47,705 nucleotides of DNA from JAVKBW01 sp964352715. Its GTDB lineage: Bacteria; Pseudomonadota; Alphaproteobacteria; UBA8366; Aestuariispiraceae. The stretch's first letter is position 1. Every line of letters begins with the position of its first letter. The stretch spans positions 1-47,705 of the forward strand of contig CAYGSU010000027.1 of the NCBI GenBank assembly GCA_964352715.1. The letters are read 5' to 3'. Below the pieces are notes generated by a model, which ran no database searches, had not been told where the DNA came from, and saw only the letters and a program-made list of their open reading frames with translations. Below, in pieces: positions 16,953 through 25,392 of the stretch. Both the position numbers and the translations under genes were made by a program.

Positions 16953-16991
16953 CCAAAAGGCCGGTGTCAAACATAAGCACCGGCCTTTTGG
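16953..16991 (-). terminator. Long hairpin between hsp20 and the hydrolase gene
   Basis: A perfect 14-bp inverted repeat, CCAAAAGGCCGGTG (16953-16966) and CACCGGCCTTTTGG (16978-16991), with an 11-base loop. It starts 12 bases past the hsp20 stop. The A and T runs lie inside the stem, so it could work in either direction. Confidence 0.7.
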
Positions 16992-17002
16992 TTTCGCAAC
17001 GG

Positions 17003-17431
17003 TCAGCCCTGATTGATGGCTATTTTCTTCGGGGCCGGCTTGCTCGGCTTGGTTTTTGCAACCTTTATCGTCAGAACGCCGTCCTTGTGGGTGGCGGCAA
17101 TCCCATCTTCATCCGCATCTGTCGGCAGACGGAAACTGCGTCGAAAACTGCCGTAGGTCCGTTCTGAAAAGTAGAAGCTTTTGCCGGATTCTTCATGGCT
17201 TGATTTCTTTTCGCCGGTCACCACCAGCCGGTGGTCATGCGCTTCGATTGAAATGTCATCTTCGCTCACGCCAGGCAGTTCCAGATTGATTTCATAGAAG
17301 TCATCGGATGCAGCTGCGTCCGAGCTTGGCGAGAAGAATTCGGCTACCTGCTGGCCGAACTGTTGCACCGGGCGGTAGAAGGTGGACCACCAATCCGCCG
17401 GATTAGAGGCAATGTCGGATTTTTCAACCAT
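17003..17431 (-). CDS. Small heat shock protein, Hsp20/alpha-crystallin family
   Basis: A 142-residue ATP-independent chaperone that holds unfolding proteins. The alpha-crystallin domain spans about 42-130: DDFYEINLELPGVSEDDI, a central YGSFRRSFRLP, and the closing DGVLTIKVAK. A Lys/Pro-rich tail ends in KKIAINQ, an I-x-I-like motif used in oligomer contacts. AAGGAG lies 8 bases before the ATG. A small hairpin GCAGC/GCTGC is present in the leader, but I see no clear ROSE thermosensor or sigma-32 promoter. An FNR-like sequence lies about 100 bases upstream. Confidence 0.93.
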   Translation of the reverse strand: MVEKSDIASNPADWWSTFYRPVQQFGQQVAEFFSPSSDAAASDDFYEINLELPGVSEDDISIEAHDHRLVVTGEKKSSHEESGKSFYFSERTYGSFRRSFRLPTDADEDGIAATHKDGVLTIKVAKTKPSKPAPKKIAINQG

Positions 17432-17533
17432 CTCTTTAGCTCCTTTTCTACAGATATTATGTGCAGCGAATTGCTGCGCGTAGAAGGGATGTAGGTAGGT
17501 TCAGTCGCCGTTTTCAGAGGCCTGCCGAGAGTT

Positions 17534-17547
17534 TTGATCCATGTCAG
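17534..17547. promoter_or_regulatory. FNR/FixK-like half-matched site
   Basis: TTGAT-CCAT-GTCAG, close to the TTGAT-N4-ATCAA box bound by FNR/CRP-type oxygen regulators, with mismatches in the right half. It lies between the divergent hsp20 and PilZ genes. This is a weak call from one site. Confidence 0.25.
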
Positions 17548-17675
17548 ATGTTGAAATCACGGATTAGTTAGGCCTGTGACGGCGGACATAGTCCGGCCTG
17601 AAAGTGCCATGCGATAAACAGGTCATGATTGAATATCTGACAGATGCCGAGGCCCCTCTTTCGAAAGGGTGTTCG

Positions 17676-17975
17676 ATGACCGAAGACACGGAGGATAGAC
17701 GCCTTTTCGCTCGCTATCGCGCCAAATCCCCGGCGTATATGGTGTTCAACAATCAGGAACTGCCCTGCTGCGTTCTGGATGTTTCCGCCGGGGGCGTGCA
17801 GATCAAGGCCGACCGGTTGCCGGCGCCCGGTGACAGCGTTGTCCTGCGGTTCGGTACGATCGGCGAGGTGTCCGCCACTGTCGCCTGGCAGCATGGTGAC
17901 CGTTGTGGCCTGCAATTCACCGACGACGAGGTTGCCGTCAGTGAATTGGTGATGGCGCTCGCGATTTACGGTTAG
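17676..17975 (+). CDS. PilZ domain protein
   Basis: A 99-residue single-domain protein. The c-di-GMP-binding signature is present: the RxxxR element Arg9-LFA-Arg13 in RRLFARYR, and the D-x-S-x-x-G element in LDVSAGGVQI. The rest follows the PilZ barrel (PAPGDSVVLRF, VSATVAWQHGDRCGLQF). It may link c-di-GMP to motility or envelope functions; the partner is unknown. I chose the ATG at 17676, with AAGGG upstream, over an ATG 24 codons earlier that adds residues without family character. It lies about 100 bases before pgsA. Confidence 0.85.
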   Translation: MTEDTEDRRLFARYRAKSPAYMVFNNQELPCCVLDVSAGGVQIKADRLPAPGDSVVLRFGTIGEVSATVAWQHGDRCGLQFTDDEVAVSELVMALAIYG

Positions 17976-18076
17976 ATCAGGATTCAGCAATTCCCGGCCT
18001 CGGTGCCGCTGCCCGTTGTTCTTCGCCGCCGTCAGGAGTAAAACGACCGGAGTCGTATCCATCTCTGGAGCAACCG

Positions 18077-18646
18077 GTGATAACATCCCTGCCGAACCTC
18101 CTTACATTATCGCGGATTCTGGTGATTCCCGTGATCGTTGCGCTGCTGTTCTGGCAGGATCCGCTGGCGCGGTGGATTGCGTTCGGCCTGTTTTCCTTCG
18201 CAGCCATTACCGACTTTTTTGATGGCTATGCCGCGCGGCAGATGAATCAGATGTCGCTTCTGGGCCGGTTTCTCGACCCCATCGCCGACAAGCTGCTGGT
18301 TGCGGCAATCATTCTCATGCTGGTCGCGACAGGCGATTTGAGCAGCCTGCATGTGATACCGGCGCTGATCATCCTGGGGCGTGAGATTCTTGTGTCGGGT
18401 CTGCGCGAGTTTCTGGCCCAGTTGAGGGTCGGCATGCCGGTCAGCCGTCTGGCCAAATACAAGACGACCCTGCAATTGCTTGCTCTGGGTTTCCTGATTG
18501 TTGGCGATGCCGGTCCGGCTTTCCTGCCGGTGCATGATATCGGCCTGTGTGCTATCTGGCTGGCAGCGTTGCTGACGCTGGTGACCGGTCTGGACTACCT
18601 GCGTGCAAGCCTGCAGCATATGACGGAAGACAAACCCGCCGAATAG
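18077..18646 (+). CDS. pgsA: CDP-diacylglycerol-glycerol-3-phosphate 3-phosphatidyltransferase
   Basis: A 189-residue integral membrane enzyme making phosphatidylglycerophosphate, the first step to phosphatidylglycerol and cardiolipin. The CDP-alcohol phosphotransferase motif D-G-x2-A-R-x8-G-x3-D-x3-D is complete in FDGYAARQMNQMSLLGRFLD and the following PIAD. Several hydrophobic segments are present. The start is a GTG with a TGGAG ribosome binding site. It heads a run with mobB, moeA, moaD and moaE. The pgsA-moaD-moaE linkage is common in alphaproteobacteria. Confidence 0.95.
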   Translation: MITSLPNLLTLSRILVIPVIVALLFWQDPLARWIAFGLFSFAAITDFFDGYAARQMNQMSLLGRFLDPIADKLLVAAIILMLVATGDLSSLHVIPALIILGREILVSGLREFLAQLRVGMPVSRLAKYKTTLQLLALGFLIVGDAGPAFLPVHDIGLCAIWLAALLTLVTGLDYLRASLQHMTEDKPAE

Positions 18647-18680
18647 AAATGACGGTGCGGCTGACAAGGTTGATGATCTG

Positions 18681-19193
18681 ATGAAAATGCTGGGACTGGC
18701 CGGATGGAGTGGCAGCGGCAAGACGACCCTTGTCTGCAAGCTGATACCTGAACTGACCCGGCGCGGCGTGACGGTTTCAACCATCAAGCATGCGCACCAC
18801 AAGTTCGATATCGACAGACCCGGCAAGGATTCCTATGAACACCGCGCCGCCGGGGCATCTCAGGTTCTTGTATCCTCTGCCAATAGATGGGCGCTGATGA
18901 CGGAACTGCGCGGTGCGCCGGAACCGGGCCTGAAGGATCTGATTGCGGAAATGGCGCCGGTCGATCTGCTGCTGGTTGAAGGCTTCAAGAAGGAAACACA
19001 TCGGAAGCTTGAGATTTATCGTCCATCGGTCGGCAAGCCAATGCTGCACCCGGACGACCCGGCCATCCTCGGCATTGCCAGTGATGAAATCTTGCCGGCG
19101 GTCGCGGTCCCGGTGATCGACCTGAACGACATTGCAGCGGTGGCCGACTTTGTGCTGACGCATGCGGAGAGCGGCTTTGGCGCAGCTCAGTGA
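18681..19193 (+). CDS. mobB: Molybdopterin-guanine dinucleotide biosynthesis protein B
   Basis: A 170-residue GTP-binding protein that assists addition of GMP to molybdopterin. The P-loop GWSGSGKTTL is at about residues 8-17. TIKHAHHKFDIDRPGKDS and LLLVEGFK are typical MobB motifs. It follows pgsA by 34 bases and overlaps moeA. No mobA gene is seen in the window. The enzyme is needed for bis-MGD enzymes of the DMSO reductase family, so the genome probably encodes some; MsrP itself uses plain molybdopterin. Confidence 0.93.
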   Translation: MKMLGLAGWSGSGKTTLVCKLIPELTRRGVTVSTIKHAHHKFDIDRPGKDSYEHRAAGASQVLVSSANRWALMTELRGAPEPGLKDLIAEMAPVDLLLVEGFKKETHRKLEIYRPSVGKPMLHPDDPAILGIASDEILPAVAVPVIDLNDIAAVADFVLTHAESGFGAAQ

Positions 19194-20436
19194 CGATTGC
19201 TTTGCCTTTGACGGGCCGCTGATGCCGTTGGACGAGGCGCTGACGCGGCTCGACAAGGTTATGACGGCGACGGTCGGCCACGAGATCTGCCCGCTTGACC
19301 GGGTGGTCGGCCGTTTCGCCTCGGCTTCGCTCGCAGCCAAACGGAACGTACCCCCCTATGCGAATTCCGCCGTTGACGGTTATGCCGTCGCTTTCTCATC
19401 CCTGAATGCTGACCGGGATACGGTTCTGCCGGTGATCGGAAGGGTCGCTGCCGGGCACCCGCTGGGACGGCCTGTGCAGCCGGGGGAAGCTGCACGGATA
19501 TTCACCGGCGCGCCGCTGCCGGACGGGGTCGATACGGTGATGATGCAGGAAGACTGTACCGTCGAGGGTGATTCGGTCCGGCTGCGCCCCGGCATCAAAA
19601 AAGGATCGAACGCACGCGAAGCCGGCGAGGATGTTGCCGTGGGCACGACGATCCTGACCGATGGACAAGCCGTGACGCCGCAGGCGCTCGCCCAGGCGGC
19701 GGCGCAGGGTCTGACCGAAATACCGGTCTACGCGCCCTTGCGTGTCGCCGTGTTCTCTACAGGCGACGAGGTTGCCGAGCCGGGTGAGGCTGCGGAACCG
19801 GGCCAGCTATATGATTCCAACCGGCACATGATCATGGCGTCGTTACGGGCAATGGGCTGCACGGTGATCGACCATGGCATCATTCGCGATGATGCCGCCA
19901 GAATTGCCGGCACGATATCATCGGTAGCGCGTCAAGCCGATGTCATCATCTCTACCGGCGGCATGTCGACCGGCGAGGAAGACCATGTCCGTGCTGCAAT
20001 AGAAACGCTCGGACGGGTGGATTTCTGGCGTCTGGCGATCAAGCCGGGCCGGCCGGTAGGCCTCGGCCTGATTCAGGAAAGCGGCCGCACGGTGCCACTG
20101 ATCGGCTTGCCGGGAAACCCGGTCGCCGCCTTCACGACATTTACGGTGCTGGCGCGACCGCTGCTGCTGCGGTTGGCCGGTGCGGCCACGGTTACGGCGC
20201 CTCGTTACCGGGCGATTGCCGATTTCGACTACAGGAAAAAGAAGGACCGGCGCGAATTTGTCAGGACCGTTCTGACCGGAAACGATGCGGCTTCAGGTCT
20301 GCCGCTGCTCGCCAAACACGGGCGCGGCGGGGCAGGAATGCTGTCGTCGCTGGTGGGTGCGACCGGCTTTGCGGAACTGCCGGAAGACCTGACGCAACTG
20401 GAAAGAGGGGCTGTGGTTGACTATCTTCCCTTTTAG
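19177..20436 (+). CDS. moeA: Molybdopterin molybdenumtransferase
   Basis: MoeA inserts molybdate into adenylylated molybdopterin. Typical motifs are NVPPYANSAVDGYAV, GAPLPDGVDTVMMQED, STGDEV, DSNRHM, STGGMSTGEEDHV and GLPGNPVA. I prefer the TTG start at 19177: GGAG sits 7 bases before it, and translation then begins MAQLSDDCFAF, as I recall for relatives. The ATG at 19162 would add five residues but has no ribosome binding site. Either start overlaps the end of mobB, implying coupled translation. The protein has about 420 residues, normal for the family. Confidence 0.93.
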   Translation: MAQLSDDCFAFDGPLMPLDEALTRLDKVMTATVGHEICPLDRVVGRFASASLAAKRNVPPYANSAVDGYAVAFSSLNADRDTVLPVIGRVAAGHPLGRPVQPGEAARIFTGAPLPDGVDTVMMQEDCTVEGDSVRLRPGIKKGSNAREAGEDVAVGTTILTDGQAVTPQALAQAAAQGLTEIPVYAPLRVAVFSTGDEVAEPGEAAEPGQLYDSNRHMIMASLRAMGCTVIDHGIIRDDAARIAGTISSVARQADVIISTGGMSTGEEDHVRAAIETLGRVDFWRLAIKPGRPVGLGLIQESGRTVPLIGLPGNPVAAFTTFTVLARPLLLRLAGAATVTAPRYRAIADFDYRKKKDRREFVRTVLTGNDAASGLPLLAKHGRGGAGMLSSLVGATGFAELPEDLTQLERGAVVDYLPF

Positions 20437-20495
20437 GAACCTGCCTAGATTGCAGGGATAAGCCGGAGCCGAACAACCACACGCGGGGTAAAGCC

Positions 20496-20747
20496 ATGAA
20501 ACTGATGTACTTCGCCTGGATGCGCCAGCGCATCGGAACCGGTCAGGAAGATGTTTCCCTGCCGGATGACGTAGCGACGACGTCGGATCTGATCGACTGG
20601 CTGACCAGCCGGGGCGGTGGATATGCCGAAGCGTTCAAGGACAGGGCGGCGATCAAGATCGCCGTCGATCAGGAATTCGCCGGGTTCGAAACACCGGTTC
20701 GCGATGCCGGCGAGGTCGCGTTCTTTCCGCCGGTCACCGGCGGCTAG
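20496..20747 (+). CDS. moaD: Molybdopterin synthase sulfur carrier subunit
   Basis: An 83-residue ubiquitin-like protein ending in the required Gly-Gly (PPVTGG), whose thiocarboxylate supplies sulfur for the dithiolene of molybdopterin. The start KLMYFAWMRQRIG and the VAFFPPVTGG end are typical. A GGGG-containing ribosome binding site precedes it. It lies 20 bases before its partner moaE. Confidence 0.94.
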   Translation: MKLMYFAWMRQRIGTGQEDVSLPDDVATTSDLIDWLTSRGGGYAEAFKDRAAIKIAVDQEFAGFETPVRDAGEVAFFPPVTGG

Positions 20748-20767
20748 AGATCAGGCGGGAGGCCCGG

Positions 20768-21235
20768 ATGAGCGTTCGCGTCCAGCAGGAAGAATTCGAT
20801 GCCGGCGCCGAAATGGCGGCGCTGTCGCGTGGCCGGACGGATATCGGCGGGGTGTGCTGTTTCACCGGGCTGGTCCGCGACCTCAATGAAGGGACCGGGG
20901 TGTCGGCGCTGACGCTGGAACACTATCCCGGCATGACGGAAAAGATGCTGGCCCGCATAGAACAGGATGCGCGGGCGCGCTGGCCGCTTCTCGACTGTCT
21001 GATCATTCATCGCTTTGGGAAAATGGAGCCGGGCGAACCGATCGTGCTGGTAGCCGCAGCATCAAGTCATCGCCATGCCGCGTTCGAGGCCTGCGCTTTT
21101 GTGATGGATTATCTAAAAACCGAAGCGCCCTTCTGGAAGGTGGAAGATACCGGCGATGGCGCGCGCTGGGTCGATTCCCGAGACAGTGATTCGGCGGCTG
21201 CCGCCCGCTGGCAGGCGCAACCGCCGAAATCCTGA
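20768..21235 (+). CDS. moaE: Molybdopterin synthase catalytic subunit
   Basis: A 155-residue subunit that forms a heterotetramer with MoaD and converts precursor Z (cPMP) to molybdopterin. Visible motifs are GGVCCFTGLVRD, LEHYPGMTEK, IIHRFGKMEPGE, SSHRHAAFEAC and the lysine-rich active site YLKTEAPFWKVE. Expected genes moaA, moaB and moaC are not in the window. It is the last gene of the pgsA-mob-moe-moa run and converges on ilvE with 20 bases between. Confidence 0.95.
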   Translation: MSVRVQQEEFDAGAEMAALSRGRTDIGGVCCFTGLVRDLNEGTGVSALTLEHYPGMTEKMLARIEQDARARWPLLDCLIIHRFGKMEPGEPIVLVAAASSHRHAAFEACAFVMDYLKTEAPFWKVEDTGDGARWVDSRDSDSAAAARWQAQPPKS

Positions 21236-21255
21236 TTGTCAGTCGCTGACGCCGG

Positions 21256-22161
21256 TCAGCCGACGCTGACCTTGCGGGCCGCTTCCGTTGGGCGGCGCAC
21301 TTCAGCATCATACGCCTTGATCATTTTCTGGCAGACTTCACCCGGCGTGAACGTGTAGTCGCCAATGCTGGCGATGGGCGTTACTTCAACCGCCGTGCCT
21401 GTCAGAAACGCTTCATCTGCCTTGCTCATTTCTTCCGGCTCGATATGCCGTTCGATCACCTCTAAGCCCTGCGCCTTTGCCAGATCGATGGCGGTTCGCC
21501 GGGTGATCCCGTTGAGGAAACAATCCGGCGTCGGCGTGTGAAGCTTGCCGTCGATCAGGAAAAAGATGTTGGCGCCCGTCGCTTCGGCGACAAAACCGCG
21601 ATAGTCCAGCATCAGGGCGTCGTTGTAGCCTGCGGCTTCGGCCTTGTGCTTTGACAGGGTGCAGATCATGTACAGGCCCGCCGCCTTGCTGTCGGTCGGG
21701 GCTGTATTCGGGGCCGGGCGACGCCAGTCCGAAATCATCATCTTCAGACCCTTCATCTTCGCTTCCGGGCTGAAATAGGCCGGCCATTCCCAGGCGGCAA
21801 TGGCGACGTTGATCTTGTTTGCCTGTCCGGACACACCCATCATTTCCGACCCGCGCCAGGCGATCGGACGGACATAGCCGTCGACAATGCTGTTCGCCTG
21901 CATCACGTCGTAGCAGGCCGCATCGATTTGTTCGATCGTGTAGGGGATCGAGAAATCCAGGATCTCTGCAGACTTGAACAGACGCTCGGTATGTTCGGTC
22001 AGCTTGAAGATCGATCCGCCATAGGCCCGCTCGCCTTCGAAGACGGCAGAGGCATAGTGCAACCCGTGAGTCAGGACATGCACCTTGGCGTCACGCCAGG
22101 GCGTGAGACTGCCGTTGTACCATATCATTCCGTCGCGATCGTCAAAGGGGATCAAAGCCAT
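21256..22161 (-). CDS. ilvE: Branched-chain amino acid aminotransferase
   Basis: A 301-residue class IV PLP aminotransferase for the last step of Val, Leu and Ile synthesis and the first of their breakdown. The PLP lysine is Lys159 in DSKAAGLYMI. HGLHYASAVFEGERAY, YVRPIAWRGSE and EATGANIFFL are family motifs. It is transcribed away from the MarR-type gene; a dyad lies 44 bases before its start. Confidence 0.94.
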   Translation of the reverse strand: MALIPFDDRDGMIWYNGSLTPWRDAKVHVLTHGLHYASAVFEGERAYGGSIFKLTEHTERLFKSAEILDFSIPYTIEQIDAACYDVMQANSIVDGYVRPIAWRGSEMMGVSGQANKINVAIAAWEWPAYFSPEAKMKGLKMMISDWRRPAPNTAPTDSKAAGLYMICTLSKHKAEAAGYNDALMLDYRGFVAEATGANIFFLIDGKLHTPTPDCFLNGITRRTAIDLAKAQGLEVIERHIEPEEMSKADEAFLTGTAVEVTPIASIGDYTFTPGEVCQKMIKAYDAEVRRPTEAARKVSVG

Positions 22162-22204
22162 GGTAAACCATCCTCATGGATATTAAGATTCGGTCGTGGT
22201 TCGT

Positions 22205-22219
22205 GACTGCTGCAGTCAT
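22205..22219. promoter_or_regulatory. Inverted repeat between ilvE and the MarR-type gene
   Basis: TGACTG (22205-22210) and CAGTCA (22214-22219) are perfect 6-bp arms with a 3-base centre. The position, 44 bases from the ilvE start in a divergent region beside a MarR-family gene, suits an operator. The binding protein is unknown. Confidence 0.35.
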
Positions 22220-22324
22220 AAACCGGGTTAGGGTAACAAATGCTTCCGTTTATCGTTGCAAAAGACACATTATGACGTGGCCGGTTGCGAGTTTGATGTA
22301 TCATTGCGAGGCAAATAAGTCAAC

Positions 22325-22882
22325 ATGGCTGACATAAATTCTCTGAAACCGACGCCAGCGCCATCAGATGGTTCTGTTTCACGTGGATCAACGGGCACGA
22401 AACCCGGCGCCAACCCCTTGTTTTTGCGGGAAGAAGAGCTGCGCCAGGCAATTGAATTGCTGTTCTTCGCGTATCGGGATTTCATTAGCGAACCGGATCG
22501 TATTCTCGCCGAAAAGGGGTTTGGACGCGCGCATCATCGGGTAATTTATTTTGTGGGCCGAAATCCGGGCATTACCGTATCTGACCTGCTGTCGATTCTG
22601 CAGATCACCAAACAGAGCCTAAGCCGTGTTCTGGGTCAACTGGTGGAGGATGGGTACATCAGCCAGAAAAAAGGCGAAAAGGACGGTCGCCAGCGGTTGC
22701 TGAGCCTGACCCCGCAAGGCAAGGAAATGGAAAACCTGCTGACCGAAGACCAGCGCCAGCGGATCGCCCGCGCCTATCGCGAAGCCGGGCCGGAAGCCGT
22801 GGAAGGCTGGCGGACGGTGATGATCGGTCTGATGTCCGACGACCGTGACCGTGAGCGGTTTGAACGCTCGCCGCGCCGATAA
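22325..22882 (+). CDS. petP: MarR-family transcriptional regulator, PetP-like
   Basis: A 185-residue regulator with a low-complexity N-terminal 30 residues, then a MarR winged helix (about 55-150): AHHRVIYFVGRNPGITVSDLLSILQITKQSLSRVLGQL and the wing KKGEKDGRQRLLSLTPQG. Its place directly before an OmpR-type regulator matches the petP-petR pair of Rhodobacter capsulatus, where the genes affect cytochrome bc1 expression; the transfer of name and role is inference. It is 15 bases before petR, and the histidine kinase follows. Confidence 0.8.
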   Translation: MADINSLKPTPAPSDGSVSRGSTGTKPGANPLFLREEELRQAIELLFFAYRDFISEPDRILAEKGFGRAHHRVIYFVGRNPGITVSDLLSILQITKQSLSRVLGQLVEDGYISQKKGEKDGRQRLLSLTPQGKEMENLLTEDQRQRIARAYREAGPEAVEGWRTVMIGLMSDDRDRERFERSPRR

Positions 22883-22896
22883 CACGGAAACATCCG

Positions 22897-23583
22897 ATGA
22901 ATCCGGAAACCCACATTCTTGTCGTCGATGACGATGTCAGGCTGCGCGAGCTGCTGAAACGGTATCTGACGGCCGAAGGGTTTCGCATCACCACGGCCGC
23001 CGATGCGCAGGAAGCGCGCAGCCGGTTGAAGGCCTACCAGTTCGACCTGCTGATCCTGGATGTCATGATGCCGGGCGAAAGCGGCCTGGACCTGACGCGT
23101 GATCTGCGCCGGCAGAACAAGGTGCCGATCCTGATGCTGACGGCAATGGGGCAGACAGAAGCGCGCATCAGCGGGCTTGAGGCCGGCGCCGACGACTACC
23201 TGTCAAAGCCGTTCGAACCGCGCGAGCTGGTGCTGCGCATCCAGTCGATCCTGCGGCGGCTGCCGGAACAGGGGGCTGTGCTTGTAGAATCCATTGTCAG
23301 GCTTGGCGATCACGTCTTCGATGTCGAACGCCAGGTTCTATCCGTCGGCGATGCGCCTGTGCGGCTGACCACGACGGAAGCGGCGCTGCTGTCGGCTCTG
23401 GCGCGCCAGCCGGGTGAGGTGATGAGCCGCGAGGAACTCGCTGAAAGATGCAAGCTGAGCGGTCAGGACAGAACCATCGACGTGCAGGTCACTCGATTGC
23501 GGCGGAAGATCGAGGCCGATCCGAGGACCCCGCAATTTCTGCATACGGTGCGCGGACGCGGTTACGTCCTGCGTCCGACATGA
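22897..23583 (+). CDS. petR: OmpR-family response regulator, PetR-like
   Basis: A 228-residue two-component regulator. The receiver domain (about 6-118) has the acidic pocket DDD (11-13), phosphoacceptor Asp55 in LLILDVMMPG, Thr82 and Lys104 in LSKPFEP. The C-terminal winged helix (about 130-226) is of the OmpR type, with RLTTTEAALLSALARQPGEVMSREEL split across it and VRGRGYVL at the end. It is probably phosphorylated by the kinase encoded 11 bases downstream. The MarR gene upstream belongs to the same operon. Confidence 0.88.
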   Translation: MNPETHILVVDDDVRLRELLKRYLTAEGFRITTAADAQEARSRLKAYQFDLLILDVMMPGESGLDLTRDLRRQNKVPILMLTAMGQTEARISGLEAGADDYLSKPFEPRELVLRIQSILRRLPEQGAVLVESIVRLGDHVFDVERQVLSVGDAPVRLTTTEAALLSALARQPGEVMSREELAERCKLSGQDRTIDVQVTRLRRKIEADPRTPQFLHTVRGRGYVLRPT

Positions 23584-23594
23584 CGGACTGACCG

Positions 23595-24911
23595 ATGCGG
23601 CTGCGCGTTTACATCAAGAAGGTTCTGCCCCGCACGCTCTATGGAAGGGCGCTGCTGATTATCGTCATGCCGCTTATTCTGCTGCAGATCGTGTCGACCT
23701 GGATCTTCTATGATCGGCACTGGGACACCATCACCTGGCGGCTTGCGACATCAATCAGCGGCGATATCGCAATGGTGATCGACCAGATCAGGCGCGATCC
23801 GGAAAGCATGCCTGTCGTTTTCGAGTCGGCGAAGCGGGCGATGGATCTGACCATGCTGTATCGTCCGGGCGAAATTCTGCCGAATGAAGAGGTCGATGCA
23901 AACGGATTGCTCGACCGGCTGCTTGTCGGCGCGATGATTGAGCGGGTGAACAAGCCGTTCCGTATCGATTCCTCGTCTTTCACCGAAGAAGTCATTATCG
24001 ACGTGCAGCTTGCCGACGGCATCCTGACGGTGATTGTGCCGGGGCGCCGGGTGTTCAGCTCGACGACCTATATTTTCATCATGTGGATGGTCGGAACATC
24101 GCTGGTGCTGTTTGCCGTTGCATCGATTTTCATGCGCAATCAGGTGCGGCCGATCCGCCGGCTGGCCAGGGCGGTCGACAGTTTCGGCAAGGGGCGGGAT
24201 ACGGAATCGGACTTCAAGCCGGAAGGCGCGACCGAAGTGCGGCAGGCCGCGCAGGCTTTCAACCTGATGAGCCAGCGCATCCGCCGTCAGATCCGGCAGC
24301 GTACCGATATGCTGTCCGGTGTCAGTCATGATCTTCGGACACCGCTAACCCGGATGAAGCTTCAGCTCGCCATGCTGGACAAAAGCCCTGAAATCGATGA
24401 GCTGGGCGATAATGTTCAGGAAATGGAGAAAATGATCGACGGCTACCTGACCTTCGCGCGCGGTGAGGGCGGGGAAAAGTCAGTAGAAACAGACCTGACT
24501 GATCTGGTGTCCGATCTTGCCGACCAGTGGCGTCGCAACGGTCTGGTGATCGATCACCACAGCGAAGGCCGCATCGTCACCTGGCTGAAGCCCGAGGGCT
24601 TCCGGAGATGCCTCGACAATCTGCTGGCGAATGCCCGCCGCTATGCCGATCACGTCTGGGTGCAGGTCGGGCGCAGGGGCGAGCGGATTGAAGTGGTGAT
24701 CGACGACGACGGGCCGGGCATTCCGGCGGAGGAACGGGAAAACGCGTTCCGTCCGTTCTACCGGCTGGACCGGTCGCGCAATCCCGATACCGGCGGAACC
24801 GGGCTGGGGCTTGCGATCGCCCGTGATATCGTGCGGGTGCATGGCGGCGATATCCTGCTGGAGGAATCGCCGCATGGCGGGTTGCGGGTTCGGGTCGGGC
24901 TGCCGGTCTAG
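23595..24911 (+). CDS. EnvZ-like sensor histidine kinase
   Basis: A 438-residue inner-membrane sensor kinase. Two membrane segments (about 20-38 and 156-175) flank a periplasmic domain of about 115 residues. A HAMP domain (about 180-235) follows, then the H box with His245 in SGVSHDLRTPLTRMK, the N box NLLANARRYAD, and ATP-binding DDDGPGIP and GGTGLGLAIARD. It presumably pairs with the response regulator just upstream. The signal is unknown. It converges on csaA with 19 bases between. Confidence 0.92.
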   Translation: MRLRVYIKKVLPRTLYGRALLIIVMPLILLQIVSTWIFYDRHWDTITWRLATSISGDIAMVIDQIRRDPESMPVVFESAKRAMDLTMLYRPGEILPNEEVDANGLLDRLLVGAMIERVNKPFRIDSSSFTEEVIIDVQLADGILTVIVPGRRVFSSTTYIFIMWMVGTSLVLFAVASIFMRNQVRPIRRLARAVDSFGKGRDTESDFKPEGATEVRQAAQAFNLMSQRIRRQIRQRTDMLSGVSHDLRTPLTRMKLQLAMLDKSPEIDELGDNVQEMEKMIDGYLTFARGEGGEKSVETDLTDLVSDLADQWRRNGLVIDHHSEGRIVTWLKPEGFRRCLDNLLANARRYADHVWVQVGRRGERIEVVIDDDGPGIPAEERENAFRPFYRLDRSRNPDTGGTGLGLAIARDIVRVHGGDILLEESPHGGLRVRVGLPV

Positions 24912-24930
24912 GCTGTCGCCGACATATTGG

Positions 24931-25278
24931 TCACATCAGGCGTTGGCCGTTTTCAACCTTGTGGTCGGGGCCGACCAGAACGACCCCGCCATCGGAGTCC
25001 ATGAATCCCAGCACCAGACATTCTGACATGAACCGGCCGATCTGTTTGGCGGGAAAGTTCACCACGGCGGCAACCTGCTTGCCCGGCAGGGTTTCGGGCG
25101 TGTAGTGCGCCGTGACCTGGGCCGAGGTTTTCCGCTCGCCGATCTCGCTGCCGAAATCGATCCACATCTTGATCGCCGGCTTGCGCGCTTCCGGGTATGG
25201 TTCGGCCCGCACGACCGTGCCGACACGAATATCGACAGCCTGGAAATCGTCATAGGTGATCGTTTTGTCTTGCGTCAT
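24931..25278 (-). CDS. csaA: tRNA-binding protein CsaA
   Basis: A 115-residue protein made almost entirely of an OB-fold tRNA-binding domain (DFQAVDIRVGTVVRAEPY, then KMWIDFGSEIG and ARK/KTSAQVTAHY). CsaA homologues bind tRNA and have been linked to chaperone activity and export. The ATG at 25278 has AGGG 7 bases upstream and is preferred to a TTG five codons earlier. It lies 3' of the phasin gene on the same strand, but a strong terminator separates them. Confidence 0.88.
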   Translation of the reverse strand: MTQDKTITYDDFQAVDIRVGTVVRAEPYPEARKPAIKMWIDFGSEIGERKTSAQVTAHYTPETLPGKQVAAVVNFPAKQIGRFMSECLVLGFMDSDGGVVLVGPDHKVENGQRLM

Positions 25279-25330
25279 TGTCCGGCCCTTCAAGAATGCT
25301 TGCGCGGCGTCTTAGCATCGGGGCCGGGAA

Positions 25331-25366
25331 TAAAAAAGATAGGGCCGCCCGAACAAGGGGCGGCCC
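25331..25366 (-). terminator. Intrinsic terminator of the phasin gene
   Basis: GGGCCGCCC (25342-25350) and GGGCGGCCC (25358-25366) form a perfect 9-bp stem with a 7-base loop. On the minus strand the stem is followed by ATCTTTTTTA. It lies 26 bases past the phasin stop. Confidence 0.88.
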
Positions 25367-25392
25367 GCATCCTTCCAAGCTGCTTTCGCGGC

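Noticed and set aside
17432..17520. ROSE-type RNA thermometer in the hsp20 leader
   Set aside because: Only a 5-bp GCAGC/GCTGC hairpin is seen, and nothing convincing pairs with the AAGGAG site.
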